Source: JAHDCJ01 sp039028895 (GTDB lineage: Bacteria; Bacteroidota; Bacteroidia; Chitinophagales; Saprospiraceae). From it: a DNA stretch of 64,000 nt. A program made the position numbers and the translations under genes. The stretch covers positions 1 to 64,000 of the forward strand of contig JBCCHF010000015.1 in the NCBI GenBank assembly GCA_039028895.1. The letters are read 5' to 3'. Under the pieces are notes generated by a model, which saw only the letters and a list, made by a program, of their open reading frames with translations, did not search any database and was not told the origin of the DNA. Below are positions 42,034-52,300 of the stretch, piece after piece; positions within the stretch are counted from its first letter, which is position 1; the number at the start of each line of letters is the position of its first letter.

Positions 42034-44532
42034 ATGGGAATGATAAATTTTGGGATTGACTTAGGAACTACCAACTCGGCCATCGGGAAATTTGAGAAAG
42101 GAAAAGTGGAGATTTTTAAAAACCCGGTGAGTCTCAAAGAAACTTTGCCCTCTGTAGTGGCATTCCGGAAAGGACGTCTACTTGTTGGTGACAAAGCAAG
42201 GGAATTTCTAAAACGGGATCCGTTAAATGTCGTCGGTTCGTTTAAGCGGAAAATGGGGACATCAGAAACCTATTTTATTGAGTCAGAACAAAAAGAATTT
42301 ACACCTGTCAACCTTTCAGCAATGGTTTTAAGGGAACTTAAAAACTTTGTGCATTCGGGAGAAAATCCTGAAGGTATGGTTATTACTATACCTGCCTCAT
42401 TTGATACCATTCAATCCAATGCCACAAAAAAGGCTGGTATTGAAGCTGGTTTTAAACAGGTGGTTTTACTTCAAGAACCAATCGCCGCCTCCCTTGCTTA
42501 TGCCAATAAAGATGAAGCTGACAATTTTGGAGATGGGAAATGGCTGGTTTACGACCTTGGTGGTGGTACATTTGATGTCGCATTGGTAAGTATTTTCGAA
42601 GGAGAAATGAAAGTGCTTGACCATGAAGGCAATAATTTCCTGGGCGGAACAGATTTCGATTTAAAGATCATAGAGGAACTTGTTATCCCTCATCTGGAAA
42701 GTGAAGGCAAATTCACTGATCTTGAACGCGAGTTAAAATCTGCGTCCGGAAGATACAACAAGCTATTCCACTTATTACTTCACAAAGCTGAAGAAGCAAA
42801 AATCGAGCTTTCCACCAATGAATCAACCGAATTAGAGTTCGAGATCACTGACGAAGAGGGCAATGAGCACGATATCTATTTCACAATTACCAGGAAGGAT
42901 TTTGAATCCATACTCGAACCATTTATCAAAGCCACTGTCAAACAGATTTCAAATTTACTGGTCAACAATCAACTCAATGCAAGGGATCTGAAATTTGTAC
43001 TGATGGTAGGCGGCTCTACATACATCCCGTTCGTCAGAAAGACCATTGGCGAGGAACTGGACATTGAAGTAAACTGTAATATTGATCCAACTACAGCCAT
43101 TGCCAAAGGTGCTGCTTTTTTTGCCGGCACCAAACTATTAGTCATAACTGATAAAGCTAAAGTTGACCCTGCATTTGATGCTGAACGGGTCTTGGATATC
43201 AAAACCGGTTACCAAAAAGCAACTCAGGATCTGGAAGAGTACTTCACAGCACTCATACAAGGAGATTGGCTGGGATATCATTATCGAATTACCCGACAAG
43301 ATGGTGGCTATGACAGCGGATTAAAGCCACTCGATAAACAAATCAGTGAACTGCTCCCTTTGGTAAAAGACAGTTATAATCATTTTGATCTGTTGGTATT
43401 TGATGAGTCTTCAAATCCTGTGGAAACCAATGTCCCTATTATTGGAATTGCACAAGGTCGGTATAGCGTAGCTGGTCAGCCATTACCCCACGATATTTGC
43501 CTGGAGATTGATGATCTGGAAGAACAAACAACATCTCTGGAAGTCGTATTTACCAAAAACGACGTACTCCCTACAAAACGGACGCTGATTAAGGAACTTA
43601 CAAAAACCATTAAAAAAGGCGCTGAAGAAACGATCACCATTAATATTGTTGAAGGACCGGGTTATGCATTGCCTTCAGCTAACCAGGTTATTGGCTTTAT
43701 TAGCATTTCCGGTAAGGAATTAACAAGAGATATTATCAAAGGATCAGATATTGAAATCACCCTGGAGATGTCAGAATCAAGAGATATGAAGATTAATGTT
43801 TACCTGACATTAACCGATCAGGAGTTTGAAGATATCTTCACCCCTTCAGAAAGAACGGTAAATATTACTCGGTTGAATGAAGAACTTTTGGTGTTATTAG
43901 AAAAGCTAAACCTTGAGATTAGAGAAGCAGAAGTCAATGAGCAGTACGTAACTGCAAAATTGTTGAATGACATCAAAAAGGAATTAAGAAGCCTGATGGT
44001 CAAATCTAACAAGATCAAAGAAGATGATGTGACTGATGAGAAATTCCAGATTGAAGATCAAAAAAGAAAAATAGCCCAGGAAGTCGATAACCTGACTGCT
44101 GACAAGCGCATCAATAGTGTAAAAATGGAGTATTTCAAAGTCAAAAAAGATATGCTCGCCATTTTCGATCAGTTTGATGTACTGGACCACGAAAAATCCG
44201 CTCTGGACAGAATTCTTGACCAGGAACGCAGTTTTTTGTCTTCAAATAGTTTGGGGAAAATCAAGGAAATGACGGACAAAATGTACGATCTTCGTGCCCG
44301 TATTCGCTGGAGGGATCCAAGTTATGTTGCTTTCCTGTTTTATTGGTTTGCAAGCCAACAAAGTGTGATGACCAACAAAACAAGGGCCCAACAATTAATT
44401 GATGAAGGTGAAAAAGCCATTGAGGAGAAAAAACATGACAAACTAAGAGTTATTGTTAACGAGTTATTTGGACTCCTGCCAAAAGAAGCACAGAAAAGAT
44501 CCGACTTTCAAGGTGGCACGGGCATATCTTAA
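42034..44532 (+). CDS. Hsp70-family chaperone with inter-domain insertion and long C-terminal coiled coil
   Basis: An 832-residue Hsp70. The ATPase domain (about 1-385) has GIDLGTTNSAIGKF, VITIPASFDTIQ, WLVYDLGGGTFDVALV and MVGGSTYIPFVR. Then an unusual stretch of roughly 85-90 residues (about 388-480, LDIKTGYQKATQDLEEYFTA to VAGQPLPHDIC) separates it from a substrate-binding-like beta domain (about 480-610, TKRTLIKELTKTIKKGAEET). The end (about 620-832) is a long helical region with RDPSYVAFLFYWFASQQSVM and two helices near EKAIEEKKHDKLRVIV. DnaK of E. coli is 638 residues and lacks the insertion. It is unlikely to be the housekeeping DnaK. It is downstream of a GrpE-like gene (8-base gap). 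ATG 42034 or 42040. Confidence 0.88.
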   Translation: MGMINFGIDLGTTNSAIGKFEKGKVEIFKNPVSLKETLPSVVAFRKGRLLVGDKAREFLKRDPLNVVGSFKRKMGTSETYFIESEQKEFTPVNLSAMVLRELKNFVHSGENPEGMVITIPASFDTIQSNATKKAGIEAGFKQVVLLQEPIAASLAYANKDEADNFGDGKWLVYDLGGGTFDVALVSIFEGEMKVLDHEGNNFLGGTDFDLKIIEELVIPHLESEGKFTDLERELKSASGRYNKLFHLLLHKAEEAKIELSTNESTELEFEITDEEGNEHDIYFTITRKDFESILEPFIKATVKQISNLLVNNQLNARDLKFVLMVGGSTYIPFVRKTIGEELDIEVNCNIDPTTAIAKGAAFFAGTKLLVITDKAKVDPAFDAERVLDIKTGYQKATQDLEEYFTALIQGDWLGYHYRITRQDGGYDSGLKPLDKQISELLPLVKDSYNHFDLLVFDESSNPVETNVPIIGIAQGRYSVAGQPLPHDICLEIDDLEEQTTSLEVVFTKNDVLPTKRTLIKELTKTIKKGAEETITINIVEGPGYALPSANQVIGFISISGKELTRDIIKGSDIEITLEMSESRDMKINVYLTLTDQEFEDIFTPSERTVNITRLNEELLVLLEKLNLEIREAEVNEQYVTAKLLNDIKKELRSLMVKSNKIKEDDVTDEKFQIEDQKRKIAQEVDNLTADKRINSVKMEYFKVKKDMLAIFDQFDVLDHEKSALDRILDQERSFLSSNSLGKIKEMTDKMYDLRARIRWRDPSYVAFLFYWFASQQSVMTNKTRAQQLIDEGEKAIEEKKHDKLRVIVNELFGLLPKEAQKRSDFQGGTGIS

Positions 44533-44568
44533 CCTGTAATCAACCCATCAAAAAACAAGTAGTAAAAA

Positions 44569-45909
44569 GTGAAAGGCACTAAGCTATCTACATCATACAA
44601 GGAGATACTCGCAATCTCCACCCCTATTATGTTGGGCAGTGCCGCTCAAAACGTGATCACCCTGACTGACGGCATTTTCCTTGGCCGGGTCGGTGAGGTG
44701 GAACTAGGCGCTATTGGATTTGTTGGCGTCTTTTACCTGATCATTGCTGCCATTGGTTACGGGTTTTCCAAAGGGGGGCAGATCATGATCGCCAGAAGAA
44801 TGGGCGAAGGGCGAATTGATGAGGTTGGAAAAGCGACTTATAGCATGATCTATATGGAGCTGTTTCTGGCTACCGTTCTATTCTGTTTTATGTTTTTTGG
44901 AGCGGACTGGTTCTTTTCATTTTTTGTAAACTCCGAGAAGATTAAACTTGCCAGTCTTGAGTATCTTGATTATCGGCAATACGGGATATTCTTCAGCTAT
45001 GTCGGTGTGGCCATTATTGCGCTGTATACTGGTGTAGCCAGAACGGCTTTTATCATTTATGACACCATTGTCCTCGGCCTTGTCAACATCATACTAAACT
45101 ACGGATTGATCTTCGGTCAGTTTGGATTGCCTGAGATGGGAATTGCTGGAGCAGGTCTTGCCAGCACGATTGCCGAGATTGCGGCTTTTGCCTTTTTCCT
45201 GGTATATATCATTTTCGACAAGGAAGCGCGTCGTTATAAGCTTTTCTCGCTTCCTAAGGTCAATATTCAAACTATTAAAACCCAATTGACGCTTGGAGTC
45301 CCTATTGTGGCTCAATTTGTAGTAGGCCTAGGTAGCTGGTTTATCTTTTTTAGCATCGTCGAAAACCTGGGTGAGCTTGAATTGGCCTCTGCCAACCTCG
45401 TCAGAATGGTATATCTCTGTCTGTCAATTCCGTGTTGGGGCTTTTCTTCTGGCATCAACACATTGGTAAGTAACTTTATTGGCCAGGGTCAACCTAAACT
45501 GGTGATGCCGGTTATCCAAAAAACAGCTAAACTCTGTTTCTTTATCACTGCTTTTTTCACAGCTCTAGTCTTAATATTCCCTGATGCGGTGCTTGCTGTT
45601 GGCACCCACGACCAGGCAATTATCGATATGGCCAAGACCACCCTTTTCGTTTTGGCAATTATTTTAGGTTTGTTTTCTATTGGTGGAATTTACTTCAATG
45701 GCATTGTCGGAACCGGAGCAACTTACTTTGGCCTTAAACTTCAGGTCCTCTGTGCTGTTGTATATCTGGTGTATATTTACACAGTGATCGTATTACTCAA
45801 TGGCGGACTCAGAATGGCCTGGACCGCTGAGATTTTTTACTGGGTTCTTATGTTATCACTTTCAATATGGTACTTGAGGTCACTAAAGTGGCTAAGAGTA
45901 AAAGTTTGA
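44569..45909 (+). CDS. MATE-family efflux transporter
   Basis: A 446-residue inner-membrane protein with about 12 transmembrane helices, arranged as two related halves; ISTPIMLGSAAQNVITLTDGIFLG is the MATE opening and the second half restarts near LTLGVPIVAQFVVGLGSWF. MATE proteins export cationic drugs or metabolites in exchange for Na+ or H+. The start is GTG at 44569. It follows the Hsp70 gene by 36 bases. The gene's 3' end is close to the DUF2452 gene. Confidence 0.92.
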   Translation: MKGTKLSTSYKEILAISTPIMLGSAAQNVITLTDGIFLGRVGEVELGAIGFVGVFYLIIAAIGYGFSKGGQIMIARRMGEGRIDEVGKATYSMIYMELFLATVLFCFMFFGADWFFSFFVNSEKIKLASLEYLDYRQYGIFFSYVGVAIIALYTGVARTAFIIYDTIVLGLVNIILNYGLIFGQFGLPEMGIAGAGLASTIAEIAAFAFFLVYIIFDKEARRYKLFSLPKVNIQTIKTQLTLGVPIVAQFVVGLGSWFIFFSIVENLGELELASANLVRMVYLCLSIPCWGFSSGINTLVSNFIGQGQPKLVMPVIQKTAKLCFFITAFFTALVLIFPDAVLAVGTHDQAIIDMAKTTLFVLAIILGLFSIGGIYFNGIVGTGATYFGLKLQVLCAVVYLVYIYTVIVLLNGGLRMAWTAEIFYWVLMLSLSIWYLRSLKWLRVKV

Positions 45910-45929
45910 TCAAGAAAAATTCCTCACTT

Positions 45930-46364
45930 ATGGAAGAAGAAATATTCGAAAATCCCATCGACAAGGACAAAGTAGCTGAAAATCCAGGCTTCCTTCCTTA
46001 TGCCCACAGCGTTGGCGGGGCAGTTGTAAAACCAGAGGACAAAGGAAAAATCAAGGGCCGGGCTATGAAGGCCATGGAGCAACAAACAAATATTCAACTT
46101 ACCCAAATTCAGGAACAAATTCAACTATTGGCTAAACAGGCCCGGCAGATTCAGGAGCGGGTTGAGGTCTCTATTAAGATCTACCAGGCCGTTATGGGTT
46201 TCGAACCAGTTATTGACAAGATCTATCATCTTTATGAAAAAAAGGATGGCAGTTGGATCATGTCCCTTTTAAGTCCAGAGGAATGGGGTCGTTCATTTCC
46301 ATACGAAAAGCATATCTCTTCCGCCAAATTGTTGGCTGACCACACCTGGAAACTCCTTGATTAG
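45930..46364 (+). CDS. DUF2452 family protein
   Basis: A 144-residue cytosolic protein of the DUF2452 type: MEEEIFENPIDKDKVAENPG and FLPYAHSVGGAVVKPEDKGK at the N-terminus, a coiled-coil-like stretch of Q/K-rich helix (about 50-90), and WGRSFPYEKHISSAKLLADHTWK at the end. Function unknown. ATG 45930 is chosen over upstream starts that would overlap the MATE gene by 40 bases. It converges with the DUF4199 gene with a 4-base overlap of the coding ends. Confidence 0.85.
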   Translation: MEEEIFENPIDKDKVAENPGFLPYAHSVGGAVVKPEDKGKIKGRAMKAMEQQTNIQLTQIQEQIQLLAKQARQIQERVEVSIKIYQAVMGFEPVIDKIYHLYEKKDGSWIMSLLSPEEWGRSFPYEKHISSAKLLADHTWKLLD

Positions 46365-46876
46365 GCTTTTTTTAGAATGAAGGATGAAATCAGTGAAATA
46401 ATAATTCCGATAGCGAAAACTGTAACGAACATTATTGATCCCTGTAAAAACACATTCTCGTAGATTTCAGGTACATTATTCAAACTTGCAATGGCTGCAT
46501 CCATTTGTTCTTGCGACATGTCCGAACTCTTTATGCCTTCCACATATTTGGTCTTTAACTTATCGCCATATTGAGGATCGATCACTTTAAATAGCAAGAT
46601 GGTATAAATCCCGAAAATTAATGAAGCTATAGCATTAATTAATAACCCGGTTTTCAGAGCATTCCAAAAAGTAATTTTTCCGGATTTCAAATTGTCGCGA
46701 TAGTCTTTTACACCTACAAATATGGTCAGTAATGCAACGATCATCGTGATCGTTCCAAGGTTTTGAGCTACATTATAGGACATCCCATTGGCGTCACCGA
46801 TAAAATGAGTAGCAAGGAATAAACCAACCATAATTCCACCTGCAATTAAACCGTACTTCATAATTAAATTTCTCAT
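46361..46876 (-). CDS. DUF4199 family membrane protein
   Basis: A 171-residue inner-membrane protein with four transmembrane helices (about 5-25, 35-55, 72-95 and 145-168), matching DUF4199 (NLIMKYGLIAGGIMVGLFL then GVKDYRDNLKSGKITFWNALKTGLLINAIASLI). The conserved region F-x-A-L-K-x-G is typical of the family; function is unknown. An 18-bp perfect palindrome lies about 60 bases upstream of its start, between it and the LuxR-type gene, both on the minus strand. Confidence 0.85.
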   Translation of the reverse strand: MRNLIMKYGLIAGGIMVGLFLATHFIGDANGMSYNVAQNLGTITMIVALLTIFVGVKDYRDNLKSGKITFWNALKTGLLINAIASLIFGIYTILLFKVIDPQYGDKLKTKYVEGIKSSDMSQEQMDAAIASLNNVPEIYENVFLQGSIMFVTVFAIGIIISLISSFILKKA

Positions 46877-46938
46877 TTGAATATTTTTTTTGATTAAAGA
46901 TTACGGTTGTAAAATTCAGGTTTCCAGCGATTTAACGC

Positions 46939-46956
46939 ATCACCCGATCGGGTGAT
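46939..46956. promoter_or_regulatory. 18-bp perfect palindrome upstream of DUF4199 gene
   Basis: ATCACCCGATCGGGTGAT is fully symmetric over 18 bases. Read as RNA it would be a 7-bp stem with a GATC loop but without a following T-run on the minus strand, so a protein-binding operator is the better reading. Confidence 0.5.
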
Positions 46957-46975
46957 TTTGGTAAATTTTCTGTTT

Positions 46976-47413
46976 TTATTCGATAATATTCAGGTCTTTG
47001 GCCTTTGAAATAGCCTGTACTCTGCGATTGACGTCTAATTTGGCGTAAATGTTTTTGACATGGGTTTTAATTGTATTTAGAGATACAAAAAGTTGATTGG
47101 CGATCTCCTGGTTACTAAATCCTTTAGATAATAACTGCAGCACTTCTTTTTCACGATCGCTGAGGCTATCCAGTAATGGTTGTTGTGGCTTTCCTTTTTC
47201 AGCTTCAGCAGCTTTGATGATCTCCCTGATGATTACTTTTTCTTTTTTTCCACGGTAACCAAGTGCAGACCCGAGCAATAGAAAAACGCCAGCAACTATG
47301 CCAAAGTAAATATCCATGCTTAGCTTTCCCGAAAGAAAAAAATGTTCTGATAATTTTACTACAATCAAAACTACCCCAAGAGCCAATCCATATTTTACAG
47401 CCAGGTTAAACAT
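46976..47413 (-). CDS. membrane-anchored LuxR-type HTH regulator
   Basis: A 145-residue protein with two transmembrane helices (about 5-24 and 34-52) and a C-terminal LuxR-type HTH domain (about 82-145): LSDREKEVLQLLSKGFSNQEIANQLFVSLNTIKTHVKNIYAKLDV. There is no receiver domain. It looks like a minimal signal-sensing or membrane-tethered transcription factor. Its start overlaps the end of the upstream helical protein gene by 8 bases, so the two are coupled. A palindrome 20 bases beyond its stop, upstream of the DUF4199 gene, is a possible target site. Confidence 0.88.
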   Translation of the reverse strand: MFNLAVKYGLALGVVLIVVKLSEHFFLSGKLSMDIYFGIVAGVFLLLGSALGYRGKKEKVIIREIIKAAEAEKGKPQQPLLDSLSDREKEVLQLLSKGFSNQEIANQLFVSLNTIKTHVKNIYAKLDVNRRVQAISKAKDLNIIE

Positions 47414-48929
47414 GACTCATTTTTCTTTTCAAAACCTGCCACATGGGTTGCTTTTCAATTTTACTATCCAACCAGGCATCGAGGTCGAAATGAGCAAAAA
47501 CGCCTTTTTCAAACTCGTCCTGTTCGAAACTTTTTAATTCCTGCTTTAATTTAACAAGTTCAGGAGTAAATTCCTTTAAATTTGGTGCATTGGCCATTTT
47601 CCTTAAGTACTTTAGAAAAACCCCTTCCAACTTAAAATCTCCCGTTCGTTTTTTGAGGTAGCGGTATGTTGAAGTTTCAATATGATGCAAGACCCTGAAA
47701 TGGCCTAATTCATAATGACAGATCAAAATCAAGATTTTCGCGATCGAGACCAGATCTTCCAAAATTCCATCTTTATCTTTTCTATTAACCAATTCAAACC
47801 AGTTTAGTGCCTCATCGAAATCTCCTTTGATAAAGAAAAAAGTGCCAAATGCATTCCCCAGCAGCATTTTGCCAATTCCCGACATTGCATATTCATACTG
47901 TTGATATTTTTCTACGAGCTCTGTTTCATCAAACCCTTCATGTAGTCCACATCCGTTAATCCGTTGTAATCCAACTTCACAGGTAATTTGAAAACGATAT
48001 AGTTTTTCCTGCAGGTCTGTCAGGTTTATCCCATTAAGTTTTTCAAGGGTTTTACCAACATCATTCCATCTTTTGAGATCCAGTTCAACCGCGATCTGGT
48101 TACTAATGACCCGTAAATAAGTCATCTTGTTTTCCTTAAGGAATTGGGGATTATTCTCAATCAGCTTTACATGTTTGATTCTGTAATGTAAAGAACGTTC
48201 AAGGTCGCCGGTCAAACGATAATACATCAGGAGTACATAATAACGTTGAGATTTGGCTTTCAAGGAAAGTGCATAACTGTCTGAGCCGAGAATGGGTTCG
48301 CTGATCAGGTTTTCAATTTTTTCTTTGTACTCTTTATGCCTAACCGTTGTTTGTTTCCTGATTTGAGAAAAAAAGTCAATACATACTTTTCTGAATTTTC
48401 GATAATTTGAGTGTTGTTCAGCAAGTCGGAGTTCTTCGTTAAATCCTTTCACAAGGTAATTATCAATACCTTCAAAATCACCAGAAACATGCAGCAACTC
48501 TTCGTCCCATCTCTGCAGAATTAATCCAATTTGGAATTTCTCGTGTAGCAGAGCTATCTTCCGTGCTTTCTTTAACGTTTTTACAGCTTGTTGATACAGT
48601 CCCTTTTTATACAAAACTGCAATCTCGTCAAGCAGGCGGTGTAGTTTGGCATCAACAGAGTTACTGTGATGATATTCTACAAGACTGTTCATGATCAGTT
48701 TGTTGAGATAATTTTTGGCAAGGGACAACTGGGAACTATTACCCATTTTTAACCAGCGTTTCTTTAACTTTTCTTCATCAAAAGTTTCCTGCTTATCGAG
48801 AATGTCAAAAAGTTTGAGATATACCGAGTCTCTCTTCCCTTCTCCTTTATAAACAAACTTTTTGAAATACCCTTTTTCGGATTTATTCAATGATTTGATG
48901 AGCTGAAATAAGTCGTCTGATACAGTCAT
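47406..48929 (-). CDS. large helical (TPR-like) protein of unknown function
   Basis: A 507-residue all-helical protein, no signal peptide, starting MTVSDDLFQLIKSLNKSEKGYFKKF. The middle shows repeat-like helical pairs with TPR character (AVKTLKKARKIALLHEKF, YYRLTGDLERSLHYRIKHVK, DFDEALNWFELVNRKDKDG). No catalytic residues can be read. It is the first gene of an operon with the LuxR-type membrane regulator. In related regulators, TPR domains sit in front of HTH domains in one chain; here they are in adjacent genes, so the pair may act together. That link is an inference. Confidence 0.75.
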   Translation of the reverse strand: MTVSDDLFQLIKSLNKSEKGYFKKFVYKGEGKRDSVYLKLFDILDKQETFDEEKLKKRWLKMGNSSQLSLAKNYLNKLIMNSLVEYHHSNSVDAKLHRLLDEIAVLYKKGLYQQAVKTLKKARKIALLHEKFQIGLILQRWDEELLHVSGDFEGIDNYLVKGFNEELRLAEQHSNYRKFRKVCIDFFSQIRKQTTVRHKEYKEKIENLISEPILGSDSYALSLKAKSQRYYVLLMYYRLTGDLERSLHYRIKHVKLIENNPQFLKENKMTYLRVISNQIAVELDLKRWNDVGKTLEKLNGINLTDLQEKLYRFQITCEVGLQRINGCGLHEGFDETELVEKYQQYEYAMSGIGKMLLGNAFGTFFFIKGDFDEALNWFELVNRKDKDGILEDLVSIAKILILICHYELGHFRVLHHIETSTYRYLKKRTGDFKLEGVFLKYLRKMANAPNLKEFTPELVKLKQELKSFEQDEFEKGVFAHFDLDAWLDSKIEKQPMWQVLKRKMSHV

Positions 48930-49242
48930 GAAATAATAAATTCAAAAATTGAAGCTTAAAATAGTAATTTTCTCATCAAGAAAAAGGCTTTCGGAAGTAA
49001 AATATAATTTACATTCAAATAAATGATAATCAAGAGTTTAATTTCCATTTTCATTTATTTTTACCCCTTTCGGGCATAAATAAATTTAATTAAATGGTTT
49101 GAAAGAGAAGGTCTTAAAAAGTTAAATTTGAATTAACGATTATGAAAAGCGGCACTGTAACCTCAAAAGCGTAAATACATAACGTAATAAAATAATATCG
49201 GGTTAGGTAGGAAGTACAACTTTAGGGTTTACTCCAACTTAG
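48930..49242. other. 313-base gap between divergent genes
   Basis: Divergent gap between the helical-protein gene and the amidohydrolase gene, A/T-rich. A mini-frame MKSGTVTSKA (49142-49174) is the only short open frame of note. A terminator follows at 49243. Confidence 0.4.
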
Positions 49243-49282
49243 AAGGCATGAAAACTGGTCTCCAAAGCAGGGTTCATGCCTT
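49243..49282 (+). terminator. orphan terminator in the leader of the amidohydrolase gene
   Basis: AAGGCATGAA (49243-49252) pairs perfectly with TTCATGCCTT (49273-49282), followed by TGTTTGTTTATT. It faces the plus strand but no plus-strand gene precedes it for about 2.9 kb, so it would end a short leader or small RNA. Confidence 0.6.
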
Positions 49283-49366
49283 TGTTTGTTTATTGTCTAG
49301 ACCTAAATGCCTAATTTCGCCGATAATGAACCAACTAATTTGCTACACATTCACAATTATCAGAAC

Positions 49367-52300
49367 ATGAAACTTAGGATCTGCTTATTATTCCTCTTAA
49401 GTGCCAACTTTCTCATTGCCCAGGAAAAAGACAAGGAATGGGACGTCTCCAATCCTCCAGGAGAATATGAGAATGTAGAATTTACAGTTGATGAAGGCAC
49501 CTGGATGAACCTTGACCTTAGCCCAGATGGCAATGAAATCGTTTTTGACATTCTGGGGGATATTTATATTATGCCGGCATCAGGTGGAACCGCCAAAGCA
49601 ATTCGGGAAGGATTACCTTATGAAGTTCAGCCCCGATTTAGTCCTGATGGAACAAAAATCTCCTTTACCTCTGATGCAGGTGGTGGAGATAACATCTGGA
49701 TAATGGATAAAGATGGCTCTAACGCCAAACAACTCACCAAAGAAGACTTCAGATTATTAAATAATGCCATTTGGACACCTGACGGCGAATACCTGATTGC
49801 CAGGAAGCATTTCACATCAACACGCTCACTTGGCGCCGGTGAACTTTGGATGTACCATATTACCGGTGGATCCGGCATCCAGCTAACAAAACGTAAAAAT
49901 GATCAGCAAGATCTGGGTGAACCTTCTATCTCATCAGATGGTCGATATGTATACTACAGCGAAGACATGTACCCAGGTGGTTATTTCCAATATAACAAAG
50001 ATCCTAACGACCAGATTTACGTTACCAAACGTTACGATCGTGAGGAGGGAAAGACGGAGACAATTGCCGGTGGCCCTGGTGGTGCCTGCCGCCCACAGGT
50101 TTCCAATGATGGAAAAACACTTGCCTTTGTAAAAAGAGTAAGAACAAAATCCACACTTTTCCTTCAAGATCTTGAAACAGGAGAAGAATGGCCAATTTTC
50201 GATGGACTTAGCAAAGACCAACAGGAAGCATGGGCAATTTTCGGTGTGTACACCAATTACGCCTGGACACCGGATGATAAGCATATCATAATTTGGGGAG
50301 GCGGGAAGATCTGGAAAGTAGATGTTGAAAAAGCGACTTCAGAGATGATCCCTTTTACCGTCAATGCAAAGCACAAGATGGGTAAAACCATCCGGTATGA
50401 CCAGCATGTTTCACCAGATGAATTTACAGCTAAAGTAATTCGCCATGCAGTTACATCCCCTTCCGGGAAATACATGGTCTTCAATGCCATTGGAAAAATC
50501 TGGAAAAAGGAATTACCGAATGGGGCGCCTTCAGCATTATTGGATAATAAAGACTACTTCCAGTTTGAGCCTGCTTTTTCTCCAAATGGTCGTCACCTCG
50601 TTTTTGTAAGCTGGAGTGATCAGGACAAGGGGGCCATCTGGAAAATAGATATGTCTGTGGCTAATCCTGCACCTGTTAAATTGACAAAACACAAAGGTAT
50701 ATACAGAACACCTTCTTATTCTCCTGATGGTCAATCCATAGTTTTTCATAAAGAGAATGGCAATATTGCGCAAGGTTATTCCTTCACCAAAGATGCAGGG
50801 CTCTATATCATTCCGGCAAACGGAGGAGAAAGGCAACTTGTTACCAAATCCGGGAGCAAACCTGTTTTCAGCGCTAATGGAAAACGGATTTTCTTTCAAA
50901 CAGGAGGCGGGCTTTCCAAAAAATACAAGTCAATCAAGCTCAATGGTAGTGATGAACGGGTCATCTTCAATGCCAAATATGCAAGACAATTCACACCTAG
51001 TCCTGATAATAAATGGATTGCCTTTAGCGAACTTTATAAAGTCTATATCACGCCAATGCCAAAAACTGGTAAACCGATTGATTTGAACAAAGGTATTAAA
51101 TCAGTGCCTGTAGCCCAGGTGGCAAGAGATGCCGGGATTAACCTACATTGGTCATCAGATAGTAAAAAACTCCACTGGACACTAGGCGAAGAATACTTCA
51201 GCGCAAAATTGCGTGACCGTTTTATGTTTGTCGAAAATGCTGCTGATAGCATCCCTCCTATCGATACGGCTGGTTTGAAAATTGGATTAACCATAAAAAC
51301 TGATAAGCCTTCCGGTTTCGTCGCTTTCACTAATGCCAGAATCATTACTGTGGATAAGGACAATACTGTAATCGAGAATGGTACTGTACTGGTCAATGGT
51401 AACAAAATTGAAGCAATCGGGAAAGCAAGCGATGTTAGCATACCTAGAAACGCTATTACTTACGACTGTAATGGCAAGACCATTATGCCGGGATTTGTTG
51501 ACGTACATGCTCACTTATGGACTTTCCGCTTAGGGCTGAGTCCGCAAAAGGAATGGTCTTATTACGCTAATCTTGCTTACGGGATAACGACAACCCATGA
51601 CCCCTCATCAAACACCGAAATGGTTTTTGCCCAATCAGAATTGGTGAAGTCTGGTGAAATGGTAGGACCAAGAATTTTTTCTACGGGTACTATCCTTTAC
51701 GGAGCAGACGGTGATTTTAAGGCCGTGGTTAACAATTTAGAAGATGCCCGTTCAGCTATGAGACGCATGAAGGCTTATGGCGCATTCTCCGTAAAGAGTT
51801 ATAACCAGCCTCGTCGTGATCAGCGCCAGCAAGTCTTACAGGCCGCACGCGAGTTGGAGATGATCGTTGTTCCCGAAGGTGGATCGTTTTTCTTCCATAA
51901 TATGTCTATGGTTGCTGATGGACATACTGGTGTTGAGCATAATATCCCGGTAGTGCCACTGTATGATGATGTAATAAAATTTTGGAGCTCAACCGATGCC
52001 TATAATACCCCTACCCTTGTGGTGAACTATGGAGGCATCAATGGAGAATACTACTGGTATCAGCATACCAATGTTTGGGAAAAAGAAAGACTCCTCCGTT
52101 TTACACCGAGAGCGGTTATTGATTCAAGGGCACGTCACCGTACCATGATTCCTGAAGAAGAATATGAGATCGGTCATATTCTAACTGCCAAGTCTTGTAA
52201 AAAGCTTGAAGACGCAGGTGTAAAGATCAACCTTGGATCGCATGGACAGCTCCAGGGATTAGCCGCTCATTGGGAATTCTGGATGTTTGTACAAGGGGGC

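Noticed and set aside
49142..49174. A 10-residue leader peptide gene
   Set aside because: Too short to judge, with no run of regulatory codons and no clear ribosome binding site.
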